Assembly: GCA_024231955.1 (NCBI GenBank)
Contig: JAAEPZ010000433.1
Coordinates: 124,001 to 188,000, forward strand
From: a bacterium
GTDB taxonomy: Bacteria > Krumholzibacteriota > Krumholzibacteriia > JACNKJ01
DNA length: 64,000 nt
Direction of reading: 5' to 3'
Part shown: positions 1 through 8,330 of the stretch, piece by piece
Layout: each line of letters opens with the position of its first letter
Position numbering within the stretch: position 1 is the first letter of the stretch
Position numbers and translations under genes: made by a program
The notes under the pieces: generated by a model
Database searches by the model: none
Told to the model about the DNA's origin: nothing
What the model saw: only the letters and a program-made list of their open reading frames with translations

Positions 1-1600
1 GGAGTTCATCGACGATGGTCGGATGTGTGATCAGGTAGAATTCGATCTCGAGACTCTCCTCCGCCGAGCGGATGAAGTCGCGGATACCGGCAAAACAGTT
101 GTCGGGGGAGATGAAGGCGGTGACCTCTGCCTTTTCAGAGCAGCGCGCCGTGTCCCAGAACAGATCGCGATCCCAGCCGGGATAGGCCATCTGCCGGCCG
201 AGATCCGGGTCGTCGGGATCGCTGATCCAATCCTTGGCGGTGTCGGTATCGAGACGCCGGTTGTCTTTCGGATCCCGCTTCCGCCAGAGAACCTGCCCCT
301 CTTCGGGGACGTAGGTGGCGAAGCGATAGGGCCAGACTCCCCGCCCCGTCCAGCAGGAGACCTGAAGATCCTCCCCCTTCTCGATGGCGACGGCGTCCGC
401 CACCAAACCCCGGGGATTGAGGAGCAGAAGCTCATCACCGCTGTTGCCGAGAATCAGGGCGCTGTCCTCGGGACAGGGATTCTTGTCGAAACTGAAGTCC
501 GGCGGAAAACCGAACTCGAAGTAGAAGCGCTCGGCGTTCCGCGCCACATACACTTTTTCACCGGCTTCGACAACGGTATTTCTGGGGAAGTACCAGGACC
601 CCTCGTTGTCGGTGACCGTCCAGTGGCCGATCTTGATTTTACGATTCCCGACATTGACGACCGCGAAGGACTCCGCACCCTCGCCGTCTCCCGGTTCGGC
701 GGGGTCGTGACAGATCTCATCGAACAGCACATAACCACCGCGGCGCTTGCCGACGGTGCCGCCGAACTTGGCCTCCAGTTGTGCATTCTGGTTGAGGCAG
801 GTGAGTTCGTCCCCCGGCTTGCCCCGGAAATCAATGATCGAGGGGTACTCATACTCGTCACCCGGCACCGCGAGATCCAGGTGATCTCCAACCTGGAACC
901 AGGTGAAATCGTTGCGCGAACGGGGGCGCACTTGCCAGTAGCGACCTTTCCGATACCAGATGCCCCGGATGCCGACCAGAGCATCACCCTCTTTGATTAC
1001 GGGTGCGTTGCCGTCCTGAAGCTCAATGGAGATCTCGTTGGTTCCGAACTCCGCGACCATCAGCCAGGGTACGCCGTTGCCGTCCCGCCGAATGGCGGTG
1101 ACGACACCATCGTTGAGTTGGATGAACCGCCCACGATACTCCTCGGGGGCAGCCAGCAACCGGGCGGCATCGGCAATGTAGGGCCAGGGACCGTATTCCC
1201 ACATCGACTCGCTGCGCCCATAGCGGCTCACCAGGCCATCGATCGCTTTGAGCATCCCGGCACGGCGAGCGTCGAGATACAGCTCCCCATTCTCGTATTT
1301 GAGTGTCCCCCGCCACCAGGTCTGGTGCCAGACCTCGGCAAGATGCTCACCGGCCGCGATACGGAAACCGGCAGTTTGATCACCATTCACGACGGGAATC
1401 ACACCCAGGTAGACATCGCGGTAGAAGTCGGCAGTCACCTGACCCTGCACATCCACAACACTGCCAATGAGTGATGAATCGGCTGCCACGGCGGCCGGCA
1501 GTTTCGAGATGCAATCAAAACGGGGAGGGGCACTCTCCTGGGCTGATGCGCTGGAGTAGAGCAGGAACAGAAGAGTAATCGCGATCAACGGGCGACGCAT
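1..1600 (-). CDS. Secreted lamin-tail-domain / phospholipase D-like protein, cut by the window edge
   Basis: An open frame of 533 codons runs off the left edge with no stop. The start ATG follows the ribosome site GGGAGGTC. Residues 1-20 form a signal peptide (basic start, leucine-rich core, ASA end). Residues about 45-235 read like one or two OB-fold segments (for example IGSVVDVQGQVTA). Residues about 288-400 have the pattern of a lamin tail domain (GAESFAVVNVGNRKI, VVEAGEKVYVARN, ALILGNSGDELLLLNPRG). From about residue 490 the text AEVTAFISPDNCFAGIRDFI, then ESLEIEFYLIT, matches the start of a phospholipase D-like nuclease/lipase fold; the HKD catalytic motifs would lie outside the window. 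Likely an exported nuclease or phosphodiesterase. The domain calls are from pattern reading; the enzymatic role is inferred. Confidence 0.75.
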   Translation of the reverse strand, partial: MRRPLIAITLLFLLYSSASAQESAPPRFDCISKLPAAVAADSSLIGSVVDVQGQVTADFYRDVYLGVIPVVNGDQTAGFRIAAGEHLAEVWHQTWWRGTLKYENGELYLDARRAGMLKAIDGLVSRYGRSESMWEYGPWPYIADAARLLAAPEEYRGRFIQLNDGVVTAIRRDGNGVPWLMVAEFGTNEISIELQDGNAPVIKEGDALVGIRGIWYRKGRYWQVRPRSRNDFTWFQVGDHLDLAVPGDEYEYPSIIDFRGKPGDELTCLNQNAQLEAKFGGTVGKRRGGYVLFDEICHDPAEPGDGEGAESFAVVNVGNRKIKIGHWTVTDNEGSWYFPRNTVVEAGEKVYVARNAERFYFEFGFPPDFSFDKNPCPEDSALILGNSGDELLLLNPRGLVADAVAIEKGEDLQVSCWTGRGVWPYRFATYVPEEGQVLWRKRDPKDNRRLDTDTAKDWISDPDDPDLGRQMAYPGWDRDLFWDTARCSEKAEVTAFISPDNCFAGIRDFIRSAEESLEIEFYLITHPTIVDEL

Positions 1601-1650
1601 GAAGACCTCCCTGGCGGTCCGTCGGAATGGATCCAGTTTGTTACCGGAAG

Positions 1651-1679
1651 ACTGTAAGCCCATATGCGGCTTGAGACAA
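1651..1679 (-). promoter_or_regulatory. Candidate promoter for the lamin-tail/PLD gene
   Basis: On the minus strand TTGTCT, a 17-bp spacer and TACAGT lie about 50 bp before the start codon. The hexamers are weak; only spacing and position support it. Confidence 0.3.
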
Positions 1680-1773
1680 GTCGGAAAGGGCACAGTGAGT
1701 AATTGTGGTTTGACAGATACACACTCATGCCCGGGAAGTTCGCAATTCGAATGCCATTACGCAACGGATGCTT

Positions 1774-2748
1774 TCACTGATCGCAATCGACAGGATGGTC
1801 AATCGGCCGCTCGTCATCCGAATGACCGCCGATTCCATCATTCGGCAGCATCTGGACACGCCCCTTGACCCGAACCACCATGACCGCCACGGTCACGAAA
1901 AGCATCAACAGCAGTGCGATTACCGATAGTTCCGGGCCGAACTTGCCCCCCGACAGCAGCGGGCTTCCGGACATCTCGACATGCCATAGCCCGAAACTCC
2001 GATCTTCACCGCTCATGACCGTACCGATCAGTGCGGTCAGCGCGATGTTCCAGCCGAAGTGAAATCCCCAGGGCAACGCCAGTGATCCCCCCCGCCGATA
2101 CAGAGCGACAAAAAGACCATTGACGATGACGCCGGCCGTGAGCAGCCCGATCACCATGGACAGCGCCATATCCGGCAACAGGCCCGGCAGATGACAGGCC
2201 GCGAAGAAGATGCCGCCGACCACAGTCGCCACAGGCCAACCCCACTTCAGCGCAAACTCCCGCGTGGCCATCCCCCGGAAGATCACCTCCTCCAGTAGAG
2301 TCGAGAACAGAACCCAGGTGATATGCCCCGTCAGCAGCAGCAGTAACTCAGACCCGGTGAAGCGGGACGGTATCCCCGTCACCCTGGCGACACCGAAGAG
2401 AATCAGGAGGCGGATCACCAGAGCAGCGGAGGTCAGCCCCAGCACGGTGCCGCCACCGAATGCGCTGGCATTGAACCTGAGCCCGACCCAGGCGAAACTG
2501 CGCCGCCAGAGAAAGCGGACGATCAAATAGATCAGCGGCAGGCCCAGGATAAATCCGCAAAGACCCTTGATCAGTATCGTCTCCGGATTCTCCACCGCAC
2601 CGGAGGCGAGATCGCCGAACGTCACGCCCAGACGATTGGCCGATATGATGAAGTGGGGATAGAGCACCAGATTGCCGACCACCAACAGACCAAAGGTCCA
2701 GATGACGACCAGCAGCGGATTACGTAGTTTCAACCTGGGACCGGACAT
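1774..2748 (-). CDS. CPBP-family intramembrane metalloprotease (CAAX protease-like)
   Basis: This 324-residue, strongly hydrophobic protein has about eight membrane segments. It carries the three CPBP/Abi signatures in order: EEVIFRG at residues 153-159, FFAACH at 181-186 and HFGWN at 230-234, which supply the glutamate, histidine and asparagine residues of the putative intramembrane metal site. Bacterial members process membrane proteins or bacteriocin-like peptides, but the substrate here cannot be told. The gene begins 2 bp after the stop of the GntR regulator gene with ribosome site GAGGTC, so the two are probably co-transcribed and the regulator may control it. The C-terminal 30 residues are hydrophilic and unremarkable. 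Confidence 0.85.
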   Translation of the reverse strand: MSGPRLKLRNPLLVVIWTFGLLVVGNLVLYPHFIISANRLGVTFGDLASGAVENPETILIKGLCGFILGLPLIYLIVRFLWRRSFAWVGLRFNASAFGGGTVLGLTSAALVIRLLILFGVARVTGIPSRFTGSELLLLLTGHITWVLFSTLLEEVIFRGMATREFALKWGWPVATVVGGIFFAACHLPGLLPDMALSMVIGLLTAGVIVNGLFVALYRRGGSLALPWGFHFGWNIALTALIGTVMSGEDRSFGLWHVEMSGSPLLSGGKFGPELSVIALLLMLFVTVAVMVVRVKGRVQMLPNDGIGGHSDDERPIDHPVDCDQ

Positions 2749-2750
2749 GT

Positions 2751-3392
2751 TCAGACCTCGAAGATTTCAAGCAGTACGGACAGATTACGTCGCCAATGAA
2801 TTTCCAGTTGGGAAACGGCCTTTTCGACATCACCCGCTCGCAGCAGGTCGACGATCAGATCGTGATCATTCACCGATGGGGCGATATTGGGTCTGAGCAG
2901 GATATAGGCATGCAGATAGCGCCCGACAAGCGATTTCAACTGAGCGATCAGCGCCAGAAGCCGTTTGTTCCCGCACCCCTCCACCAGCTTCCGATGCCAG
3001 ATGACATCAATCTCCAGACGCTTCAACGCCTGTTGTGTCTCCGCACCGATCTCCCCGTTCAGGGTGAGCAATTCATCCAGGAGGTCCTGCGACAACGGGG
3101 GTGAGGTCCGCAAAGCAAGACTCTCCATGCTGACGAGAATGGGGTAGATCTCTCTCAGTTCCGCCCCGGCCAGCGGTCGTACGGCAAACCCCCTGCCGAC
3201 CCTGCCGACCAGGAATCCCTCCTGCTCGAGACGCAACAGTACTTCCCGGACCGGTGTCCTGCTGACATCCAGCCGTTCGGCGACCTCGGTGTCCTTCACC
3301 TTGCTGCCGGGCGGATAGTCACCGGAGACAATGCTCTCGAGGATACTGCGATAGATTTGCTCCCGCAGGGGGAGCCGCTCAATGGGTTCCAT
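2751..3392 (-). CDS. GntR-family transcriptional regulator, FCD (FadR-like) subgroup
   Basis: The N-terminal 70 residues form a winged-helix GntR reader (LREQIYRSILESIVSGDYPP, then TEVAERLDVSRTPVREVLLR), followed by an all-helical FCD-type ligand domain (IDVIWHRKLVEGCGNKRLL, then VNDHDLIVDLLRAGD) with the histidine/aspartate positions that usually bind a metal and a small organic acid. I chose the ATG at 3392 (MEPIERL) because a longer frame starting with GTG at 3425 would run through a perfect inverted repeat that looks like the protein's own operator. No strong ribosome site precedes either start. It heads a two-gene unit with the CPBP protease gene and is probably autoregulated. The effector is unknown. 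Confidence 0.85.
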   Translation of the reverse strand: MEPIERLPLREQIYRSILESIVSGDYPPGSKVKDTEVAERLDVSRTPVREVLLRLEQEGFLVGRVGRGFAVRPLAGAELREIYPILVSMESLALRTSPPLSQDLLDELLTLNGEIGAETQQALKRLEIDVIWHRKLVEGCGNKRLLALIAQLKSLVGRYLHAYILLRPNIAPSVNDHDLIVDLLRAGDVEKAVSQLEIHWRRNLSVLLEIFEV

Positions 3393-3399
3393 ATGCAGA

Positions 3400-3416
3400 T
3401 TGTATACAATATACAA
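3400..3416. promoter_or_regulatory. Inverted-repeat operator, probably for the adjacent GntR regulator
   Basis: TTGTATA-CAA-TATACAA is a perfect 7-bp inverted repeat with a 3-bp centre, 8 bp upstream of the chosen start of the FCD-type GntR gene. FadR/FCD regulators typically bind short T/A-flanked palindromes of this type, so autoregulation is likely. It also lies 35 bp from the -35 box of the oppositely directed thiamine operon. Confidence 0.6.
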
Positions 3417-3450
3417 CTCCAACACAAGGAGAACCCGCTCTCGCCCCCCC

Positions 3451-3479
3451 TTGACACCACCTCCCGCTCCACCTAGGAT
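3451..3479 (+). promoter_or_regulatory. Promoter of the thiamine operon
   Basis: TTGACA at 3451, a 17-bp spacer and TAGGAT at 3474 place a transcription start near 3487, just before the TPP riboswitch. The -35 is perfect and the -10 has the TAGRNT form seen at other genes in this window. Confidence 0.65.
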
Positions 3480-3492
3480 GAGCCGCGCAAGA

Positions 3493-3571
3493 TTCCGTTA
3501 GGGGTGGCCAACCGGCCTGAGATCACACCCTCCGAACCTGATCCGGGTTAAACCGGCGTAGGAAAACGGGC
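3493..3571 (+). promoter_or_regulatory. TPP (thiamine pyrophosphate) riboswitch, THI element
   Basis: The leader contains the conserved core of the THI element: TAGGGGTG, CCTGAGATCACACCC, GAACCTGATCCGGGTTA and CGGCGTAGGAAAA in the standard order. The ends close as CCGTT/AACGG (3495-3499 with 3565-3569). It binds thiamine pyrophosphate and represses expression. It sits between a good promoter and a TonB-receptor gene, and the next gene encodes thiamine pyrophosphokinase, which confirms the effector. Confidence 0.95.
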
Positions 3572-3586
3572 GCTGATCACAAGCGG

Positions 3587-3615
3587 GGCATCCTCACGAG
3601 GGTGCCTATTTGTTT
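3587..3615 (+). terminator. Expression-platform hairpin of the TPP riboswitch
   Basis: GGCATCCT and AGGGTGCC form an 8-bp stem (one G-U pair) with a 4-base loop, followed by TATTTGTTT. This resembles a weak intrinsic terminator. A second hairpin, CCCGGC-CTGA-GCCGGG (3634-3649), lies 8 bases before the ribosome site GGAGG (3658-3662). Whether control is by termination or by blocking translation is not decided by the sequence. Confidence 0.5.
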
Positions 3616-3668
3616 GGGATCTTGCGGAACCCTCCCGGCCTGAGCCGGGGGACAACCGGAGGATTCCC

Positions 3669-6203
3669 ATGTCTTCAAGCATCGTTTCGGCGATCCGCTC
3701 CACGGGGCTGCTGATCGCACTATTCACCTTATGCATGTCGACGCAGTCGATTGCCGCAGCCACCTTGAGCGGGCGGGTCATCGATGCCGACACCACTGTC
3801 CCCCTCACCGGAGCACGGATCATTCTGCCCGGCGACGAGGATCTCGAATTTGCCTGCGACGCATCCGGCACATTCGCCATCCCGGATCTCCCCAACCGGT
3901 CACTGATGGTGATCGTCAGCCATCTGGGTTACGACACGTTCGTCAAGCTGATCGACCCTGTCGACTACCTCACCACGCCGCTCCTGATCGAACTGGTCCC
4001 CACCTTCTACCGGGGTGAAAAGGTGGTGGTCAGCGGCTCGCGCTACAGCCCCGAAATCCATCTGACGCTGAGCAACCTCACCAGCGAGGATCTCGCCCGG
4101 AATCGCTCGGAAAGGGATATCCCCGTCCTGCTCGCCGCCACCGTCCCCGGCCTGCACGCCAGCAGCGACGCCGGCAACGGAGTCGGCTACACCTACATCA
4201 ACCTGCGGGGATTCGACCAGCGGCGCGTCGGCGTCATGGTCAACGGCATCCCTCTCAACGATCCCGAGGATCATCAGGTCTACTGGGTCGACCTGCCCGA
4301 CCTGGCCTCTTCTCTGGAGGATATCCAGGTGCAGCGGGGCGTCACCAATTCGCTGGGCGGGATGTCGGCCATCGGCGGCACGGTCAATCTCGTCACCTCG
4401 GTCCTCTCTGCGGAAGCGGGGGGACAGCTCTCCCTGTCCGTCGGCAGCTTCGGCACCGCCAAACAGACACTGTCCTGGCAGACCGGTCTGCTCGGCGGTC
4501 GTTTCGCCTCCAGCTTCCGCATCAGCCATCTCGAGAGCGACGGCTTCCGCGACAGGTCGGCCAGCGATCAGTGGTCCGCCTTCTGGAGCGGACGCTTCAT
4601 CACACCTCAAACCGCGACGCAGGTGAACATCTATTCGGGGCATGAGGTCACCCATCAAGCCTGGTACGGCATCGATCAGGATCAGTGGGACAACGACTAC
4701 ACGGCCAACCCGATCACCGACACCAATGCCGTCGACGACTTCCGGCAGCCCCACTACGAACTGCATCACCGCTGGAATCTCGCTGACAACATGGTGCTCC
4801 GCAACAGCGTCTATTTCATCAAGGGCGACGGTTTCTACGAGAACTACAAGGATGGCCGCAATCCGACCGACTTCGGTCTCGAGAGCGCGGAGGAGGAGGT
4901 CAATCTCGTTCGGCGCAAGACGGTGGACAAGTATCAGGTCGGCCTGGTTTCCCGTCTGCTGATCGATCACAAGCTCGGGCAAGCGATCATCGGCGGCGAC
5001 ATCTATGATTTCCACAGCCGCCACTACGGTACGGTGATGCATGTGGACGGCGTCGATCCCGCCGACATGCTGGACCGACCCGACTACTATCGCTACACGG
5101 GCGACAAGCTGGCCTGGTCGCTCTACCTGAACAACCAGACCGGACTCGGCGAGCAGCTGACTCTGCTCACCGACCTCCATTTCCAGCGCAAGAGCTATGA
5201 CTTCATGCAGGAGGAGACCGGCAATTTCAGAGGTGACCTGCGCAACGCCTACAACGTGGCCTACGATCACTTCAACCCCAAGGTCGGCCTGTTCTGGCAG
5301 ATCCCCGGACAGGTGATCGGCGGCGAGTTGGGCATGTATGTCAATGCGGGCATCGCCCGGCGCGAACCCACCGACTCCGACCTGTTCGACGCCTGGGACG
5401 GCCCGGATGATCTGGGGGCGCAACCTCTGTTCGCCCGCTGCGACACCATCAGGGCGGATGGCGAGGTTGACTATCTGGAATGGCGCGATCCCTACATCAA
5501 GGAGGAGAAGGTCCTCAACTACGAAATCGGTATGGCCTGGCGCGGTGAGCAACTGTCGTTCACGCTCAACGGCTATCGGATGGAGTTCGAGAACGAGATC
5601 GTCAATTACGGCGGCCTGAACGACGAGGGTCACGCCATCAAGGGCAATGCCGCCCGGACCCTGCACCAGGGGATTGAACTGGGGCTGACCGCCCGCATCG
5701 GTCAAGCTCATACTCTGAAACTGGCCGCCTCCCGCAGCTGGGACGAGTACAGCGAGTTCTCCCTGTTCGAGGATATCGGCGAGTGGGTGGAGACGGCTCC
5801 CGGCGAGTGGGAATTCCAGTATGTCCGGACCGATGAGCATGACTACGCAGGGCATCCCATCGCGTTGTTCCCGGAGTACCTGGGAGCAGTGGCGCTGGAG
5901 TCGGATTTCGGTCAGATCCGCTCACATTTGCGCTGGCGTTGCGCCGGCAAGCAGTATCTGGACAACACCGGCAATGACGAGCGGACCATTGAGGCCTATA
6001 ATAATCTCGATGCCGGCGTCTCCTGCAGCCTGGGGCTTCTTGGTCTGCCCGAACTGGGGTCGGCCTGGATCGAAGCCAGTGTGCGTAATGCACTGGACGT
6101 GAAGTATGCAACCAGTGGATACTTCGACGGCTGGGAGGCCGGCAACTATTTCATGCCCGCCGCCACGCGCAACTTCCTGCTGGGGGTGCACTACGAATTT
6201 TAA
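3669..6203 (+). CDS. TonB-dependent outer-membrane receptor, predicted thiamine transporter
   Basis: The 844-residue protein starts with a signal peptide ending near SIAAA, then a carboxypeptidase-regulatory-like beta domain (about 34-110: LSGRVIDADTTVPLTGARI), a TonB plug (about 130-245: RDIPVLLAATVPGL, INLRGFDQRRVGVMVNG, IGGTVNLVT) and a long 22-strand-type barrel ending in a terminal phenylalanine (LLGVHYEF). It is translated from ribosome site GGAGG six bases before the ATG and sits directly under a TPP riboswitch. TPP-controlled TonB receptors are known from Bacteroidetes, where they are predicted to import thiamine or its phosphates across the outer membrane. Substrate is inferred from the riboswitch and the next gene; family assignment is firm. 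Confidence 0.9.
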   Translation: MSSSIVSAIRSTGLLIALFTLCMSTQSIAAATLSGRVIDADTTVPLTGARIILPGDEDLEFACDASGTFAIPDLPNRSLMVIVSHLGYDTFVKLIDPVDYLTTPLLIELVPTFYRGEKVVVSGSRYSPEIHLTLSNLTSEDLARNRSERDIPVLLAATVPGLHASSDAGNGVGYTYINLRGFDQRRVGVMVNGIPLNDPEDHQVYWVDLPDLASSLEDIQVQRGVTNSLGGMSAIGGTVNLVTSVLSAEAGGQLSLSVGSFGTAKQTLSWQTGLLGGRFASSFRISHLESDGFRDRSASDQWSAFWSGRFITPQTATQVNIYSGHEVTHQAWYGIDQDQWDNDYTANPITDTNAVDDFRQPHYELHHRWNLADNMVLRNSVYFIKGDGFYENYKDGRNPTDFGLESAEEEVNLVRRKTVDKYQVGLVSRLLIDHKLGQAIIGGDIYDFHSRHYGTVMHVDGVDPADMLDRPDYYRYTGDKLAWSLYLNNQTGLGEQLTLLTDLHFQRKSYDFMQEETGNFRGDLRNAYNVAYDHFNPKVGLFWQIPGQVIGGELGMYVNAGIARREPTDSDLFDAWDGPDDLGAQPLFARCDTIRADGEVDYLEWRDPYIKEEKVLNYEIGMAWRGEQLSFTLNGYRMEFENEIVNYGGLNDEGHAIKGNAARTLHQGIELGLTARIGQAHTLKLAASRSWDEYSEFSLFEDIGEWVETAPGEWEFQYVRTDEHDYAGHPIALFPEYLGAVALESDFGQIRSHLRWRCAGKQYLDNTGNDERTIEAYNNLDAGVSCSLGLLGLPELGSAWIEASVRNALDVKYATSGYFDGWEAGNYFMPAATRNFLLGVHYEF

Positions 6204-6246
6204 TCTCTCGCGTACGGGCGATCTTTACGCCAGAGTCTTCCCGAAG

Positions 6247-6948
6247 ATGGGCAAGCGGGCCGTCCTGTTGCTGGACGGCCCGGCGCCGCCCCTCTCCCTG
6301 CTGGCCCGCTGGCTGCAGGAGGCGGAGCTCTTTGTCTGCGCCGATGCGGCCGGGCGACCTTACGAGCACCTGCCGCGTCGACCGGATCTGGTGGTCGGCG
6401 ATTTCGATACGCTTTTCTCAAGCACTTGTGAATCGCAAATGCATCATCTCCCCGAGGGACCGGGTACCGTACATCGGCACATCACCGAACAGGACAGCAC
6501 GGATGCTGAAAAGGCCCTGCGCGAATTGATTCGCGAAGGGGTCAATGAGGTTGCGCTCTTCGGCGCGATCGGAGGTCGACTGGACCACAGCTTCTTCAAC
6601 GTCAGCTTGCTTGAGCGTTACGCCGACAAGCTGCGGCTCTGCCTTGTCGATGAACATGCCGTATCATTGCGCCTGCCCCCCGGGAGTGGAACTGAATGGG
6701 AACTCCCGGCGGGGTCAGGCTTTTCTCTCCTGCCGCTGTCGGGCAACGCCTCAGGCGTTCAGTTGACCGGCGCACGTTGGGGCGTACCGAACCAGCGTGT
6801 CTGTATGGGCGGACCCTGCACCATCTCCAACGTTGTTGATCGTCCGCCGCTCGTCGTCACGGTCGAGCATGGTTCTCTCCTGCTCATCGTGGCTATCGAC
6901 GGCCAACCTTTCGCACCTGACGCGGTGGACGAGGGAGTCATCGCCTGA
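6247..6948 (+). CDS. thiN: Thiamine pyrophosphokinase
   Basis: It converts thiamine and ATP to thiamine pyrophosphate and AMP in the cytoplasm. The 233-residue protein carries the family motifs: DGPAP near the start, the acidic ADAAGRPYEHLPRRPDLVVG with GDFDTL, EQDSTDAEKAL, and GAIGGRLDHSFFNVSLL. I took the ATG at 6247 (MGKRAVLLL) because a longer frame would reach back into the barrel end of the receptor gene and adds non-family sequence; the ribosome site is weak. The gene starts 43 bp after the receptor and its stop overlaps the symporter start by one base, so the three form an operon under the TPP riboswitch. This placement makes it a salvage enzyme trapping imported thiamine. Confidence 0.9.
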   Translation: MGKRAVLLLDGPAPPLSLLARWLQEAELFVCADAAGRPYEHLPRRPDLVVGDFDTLFSSTCESQMHHLPEGPGTVHRHITEQDSTDAEKALRELIREGVNEVALFGAIGGRLDHSFFNVSLLERYADKLRLCLVDEHAVSLRLPPGSGTEWELPAGSGFSLLPLSGNASGVQLTGARWGVPNQRVCMGGPCTISNVVDRPPLVVTVEHGSLLLIVAIDGQPFAPDAVDEGVIA

Positions 6949-8330
6949 TGCCCGCCCTGATAATCTACGCCCTCTTCCTGGTCTATGTGCTCTGGCGGCT
7001 GTTCCGCCCCATCGAGGGGGGTGAACGCGAATTCCTGCTGGCGGGCCGCACTCTCACCCTGCCGGCCTTCGTGGCCACCACGGTCTCAAGCTGGTACGGC
7101 GGGATTCTCGGCGTGGGTGAATACTCCTATCGGTACGGCCTCTGCAACTGGCTTGTCTTCGGCGTGCCCTACTACCTTTACGCTCTCATCTTCGCCCTCT
7201 TCCTGGCGCGACGCGCGCGCCGCGCACCGATCCGCACCGTGCCCGACCAACTGCTGCGCACCTACGGTCCCACCGTGGCGATCACCGGCAGTATCGTCCT
7301 GTTTCTGATGACCGCCCCCGCCGCCTATGTCCTCGCTCTCGGCTCTCTGCTCAAACACATCACCGGTCTGTCGCTCGCTCCGATGGTAATTGTCGGTACG
7401 CTCTTCAGCCTGGCCTATGTCTACCGTGGCGGTTTCCGCAGTGTCGTGCTCACCGACAAGGTGCAGTTCATCCTGATGTTCCTGGGGTTTCTCATCCTGC
7501 TGCCCACGGCGGTCTGGAAGCTGGGCGGCTTCGGCTGGCTCAAGGCCAACCTCCCGGTTGGGCACCTGGATTGGAAGGGCGGCCAGGCGCCCCAGGCGAT
7601 AGCCGTCTGGTACTTCATCGCCAGCGGCACGTTGGTCGAACCGGCGTTTTATCAGCGCTGCTTTGCGGCCAAATCGGGGAGTGTCGCACGCCGCGGCCTA
7701 CTGGTGTCCATCCTCTTCTGGATCACCTTCGATTTCCTCACCACCTTCACCGGACTCTACGCCAGAGCGGCCCTGCCGGATCTGACAGCCGCCGGCGGCC
7801 TCGGTGCCCAGGGCTCCTACCCGGCTCTGGCGGAGATGCTTCTCCCCTCGGCCCTTTCGGGGCTTTTCATGGTGGGCCTGCTGGCCACCATCATGAGCAC
7901 CATCGACAGCTACGGTTTCCTGGCCGCCATCACCTTCGGACGCGACATCGTCTGGCGGCTACGCGGCGCACGCGGCGATTCGAACCGCTACAGCCGCCTG
8001 GGGATCTGGGTGACCGGCGTCGTCAGCATCGTCCTGGCGCTATGGCGGGAATCGATAATCGACCTGTGGCACGATCTGGGCAGCGTCGGCACACCTGTGC
8101 TGCTCTTCCCGCTGGCGCTCAGTTTCCGCGAGCGGCCGATTCGCTCGGGTTGGATACTGGCGGGGATGCTTCTCGGTGGCGGCGTGAGTTTGGCCTGGGT
8201 GGTCGTCGAGACCCGCACAGGCAGCTATCCCCTGGGAATTGAACCGATCTTCCCGGGTCTGCTGCTCAGTGGACTGGCGGCCATGGGGGGGGCGTTGGAG
8301 GCGAGGGTCAACGGATACCGGAGAGATTGA
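6948..8330 (+). CDS. Sodium:solute symporter (SSS family), predicted thiamine or thiamine-precursor importer
   Basis: This 460-residue inner-membrane protein has about 12-13 hydrophobic segments and the SSS hallmarks: FLLAGRTLTLPAFVATTVSS, SWYGG in the first core helix, YRGGFRSVVLTDKVQFILMF in the middle and ATIMSTIDSYGFLAA in a late helix. It overlaps the thiamine pyrophosphokinase stop by one base (TGATG), so it is translationally coupled and under the TPP riboswitch. In the comparable Bacteroidetes operon the inner-membrane partner is PnuT, not an SSS protein. SSS-type thiamine-related transporters have been predicted before in other lineages. Specificity is inferred from context only. Its last 23 bp overlap the convergent lipoprotein gene. 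Confidence 0.85.
   Translation: MPALIIYALFLVYVLWRLFRPIEGGEREFLLAGRTLTLPAFVATTVSSWYGGILGVGEYSYRYGLCNWLVFGVPYYLYALIFALFLARRARRAPIRTVPDQLLRTYGPTVAITGSIVLFLMTAPAAYVLALGSLLKHITGLSLAPMVIVGTLFSLAYVYRGGFRSVVLTDKVQFILMFLGFLILLPTAVWKLGGFGWLKANLPVGHLDWKGGQAPQAIAVWYFIASGTLVEPAFYQRCFAAKSGSVARRGLLVSILFWITFDFLTTFTGLYARAALPDLTAAGGLGAQGSYPALAEMLLPSALSGLFMVGLLATIMSTIDSYGFLAAITFGRDIVWRLRGARGDSNRYSRLGIWVTGVVSIVLALWRESIIDLWHDLGSVGTPVLLFPLALSFRERPIRSGWILAGMLLGGGVSLAWVVVETRTGSYPLGIEPIFPGLLLSGLAAMGGALEARVNGYRRD

Noticed and set aside
23..1474. Open frame of 483 codons on the plus strand
   Set aside because: It is in exact antisense register with the minus-strand lamin-tail/PLD gene, has no ribosome site or recognisable domain, and reflects high GC content.
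3900..5855. Open frame of 651 codons on the minus strand
   Set aside because: Antisense shadow of the TonB receptor gene; the product is rich in valine, aspartate and histidine without any domain.
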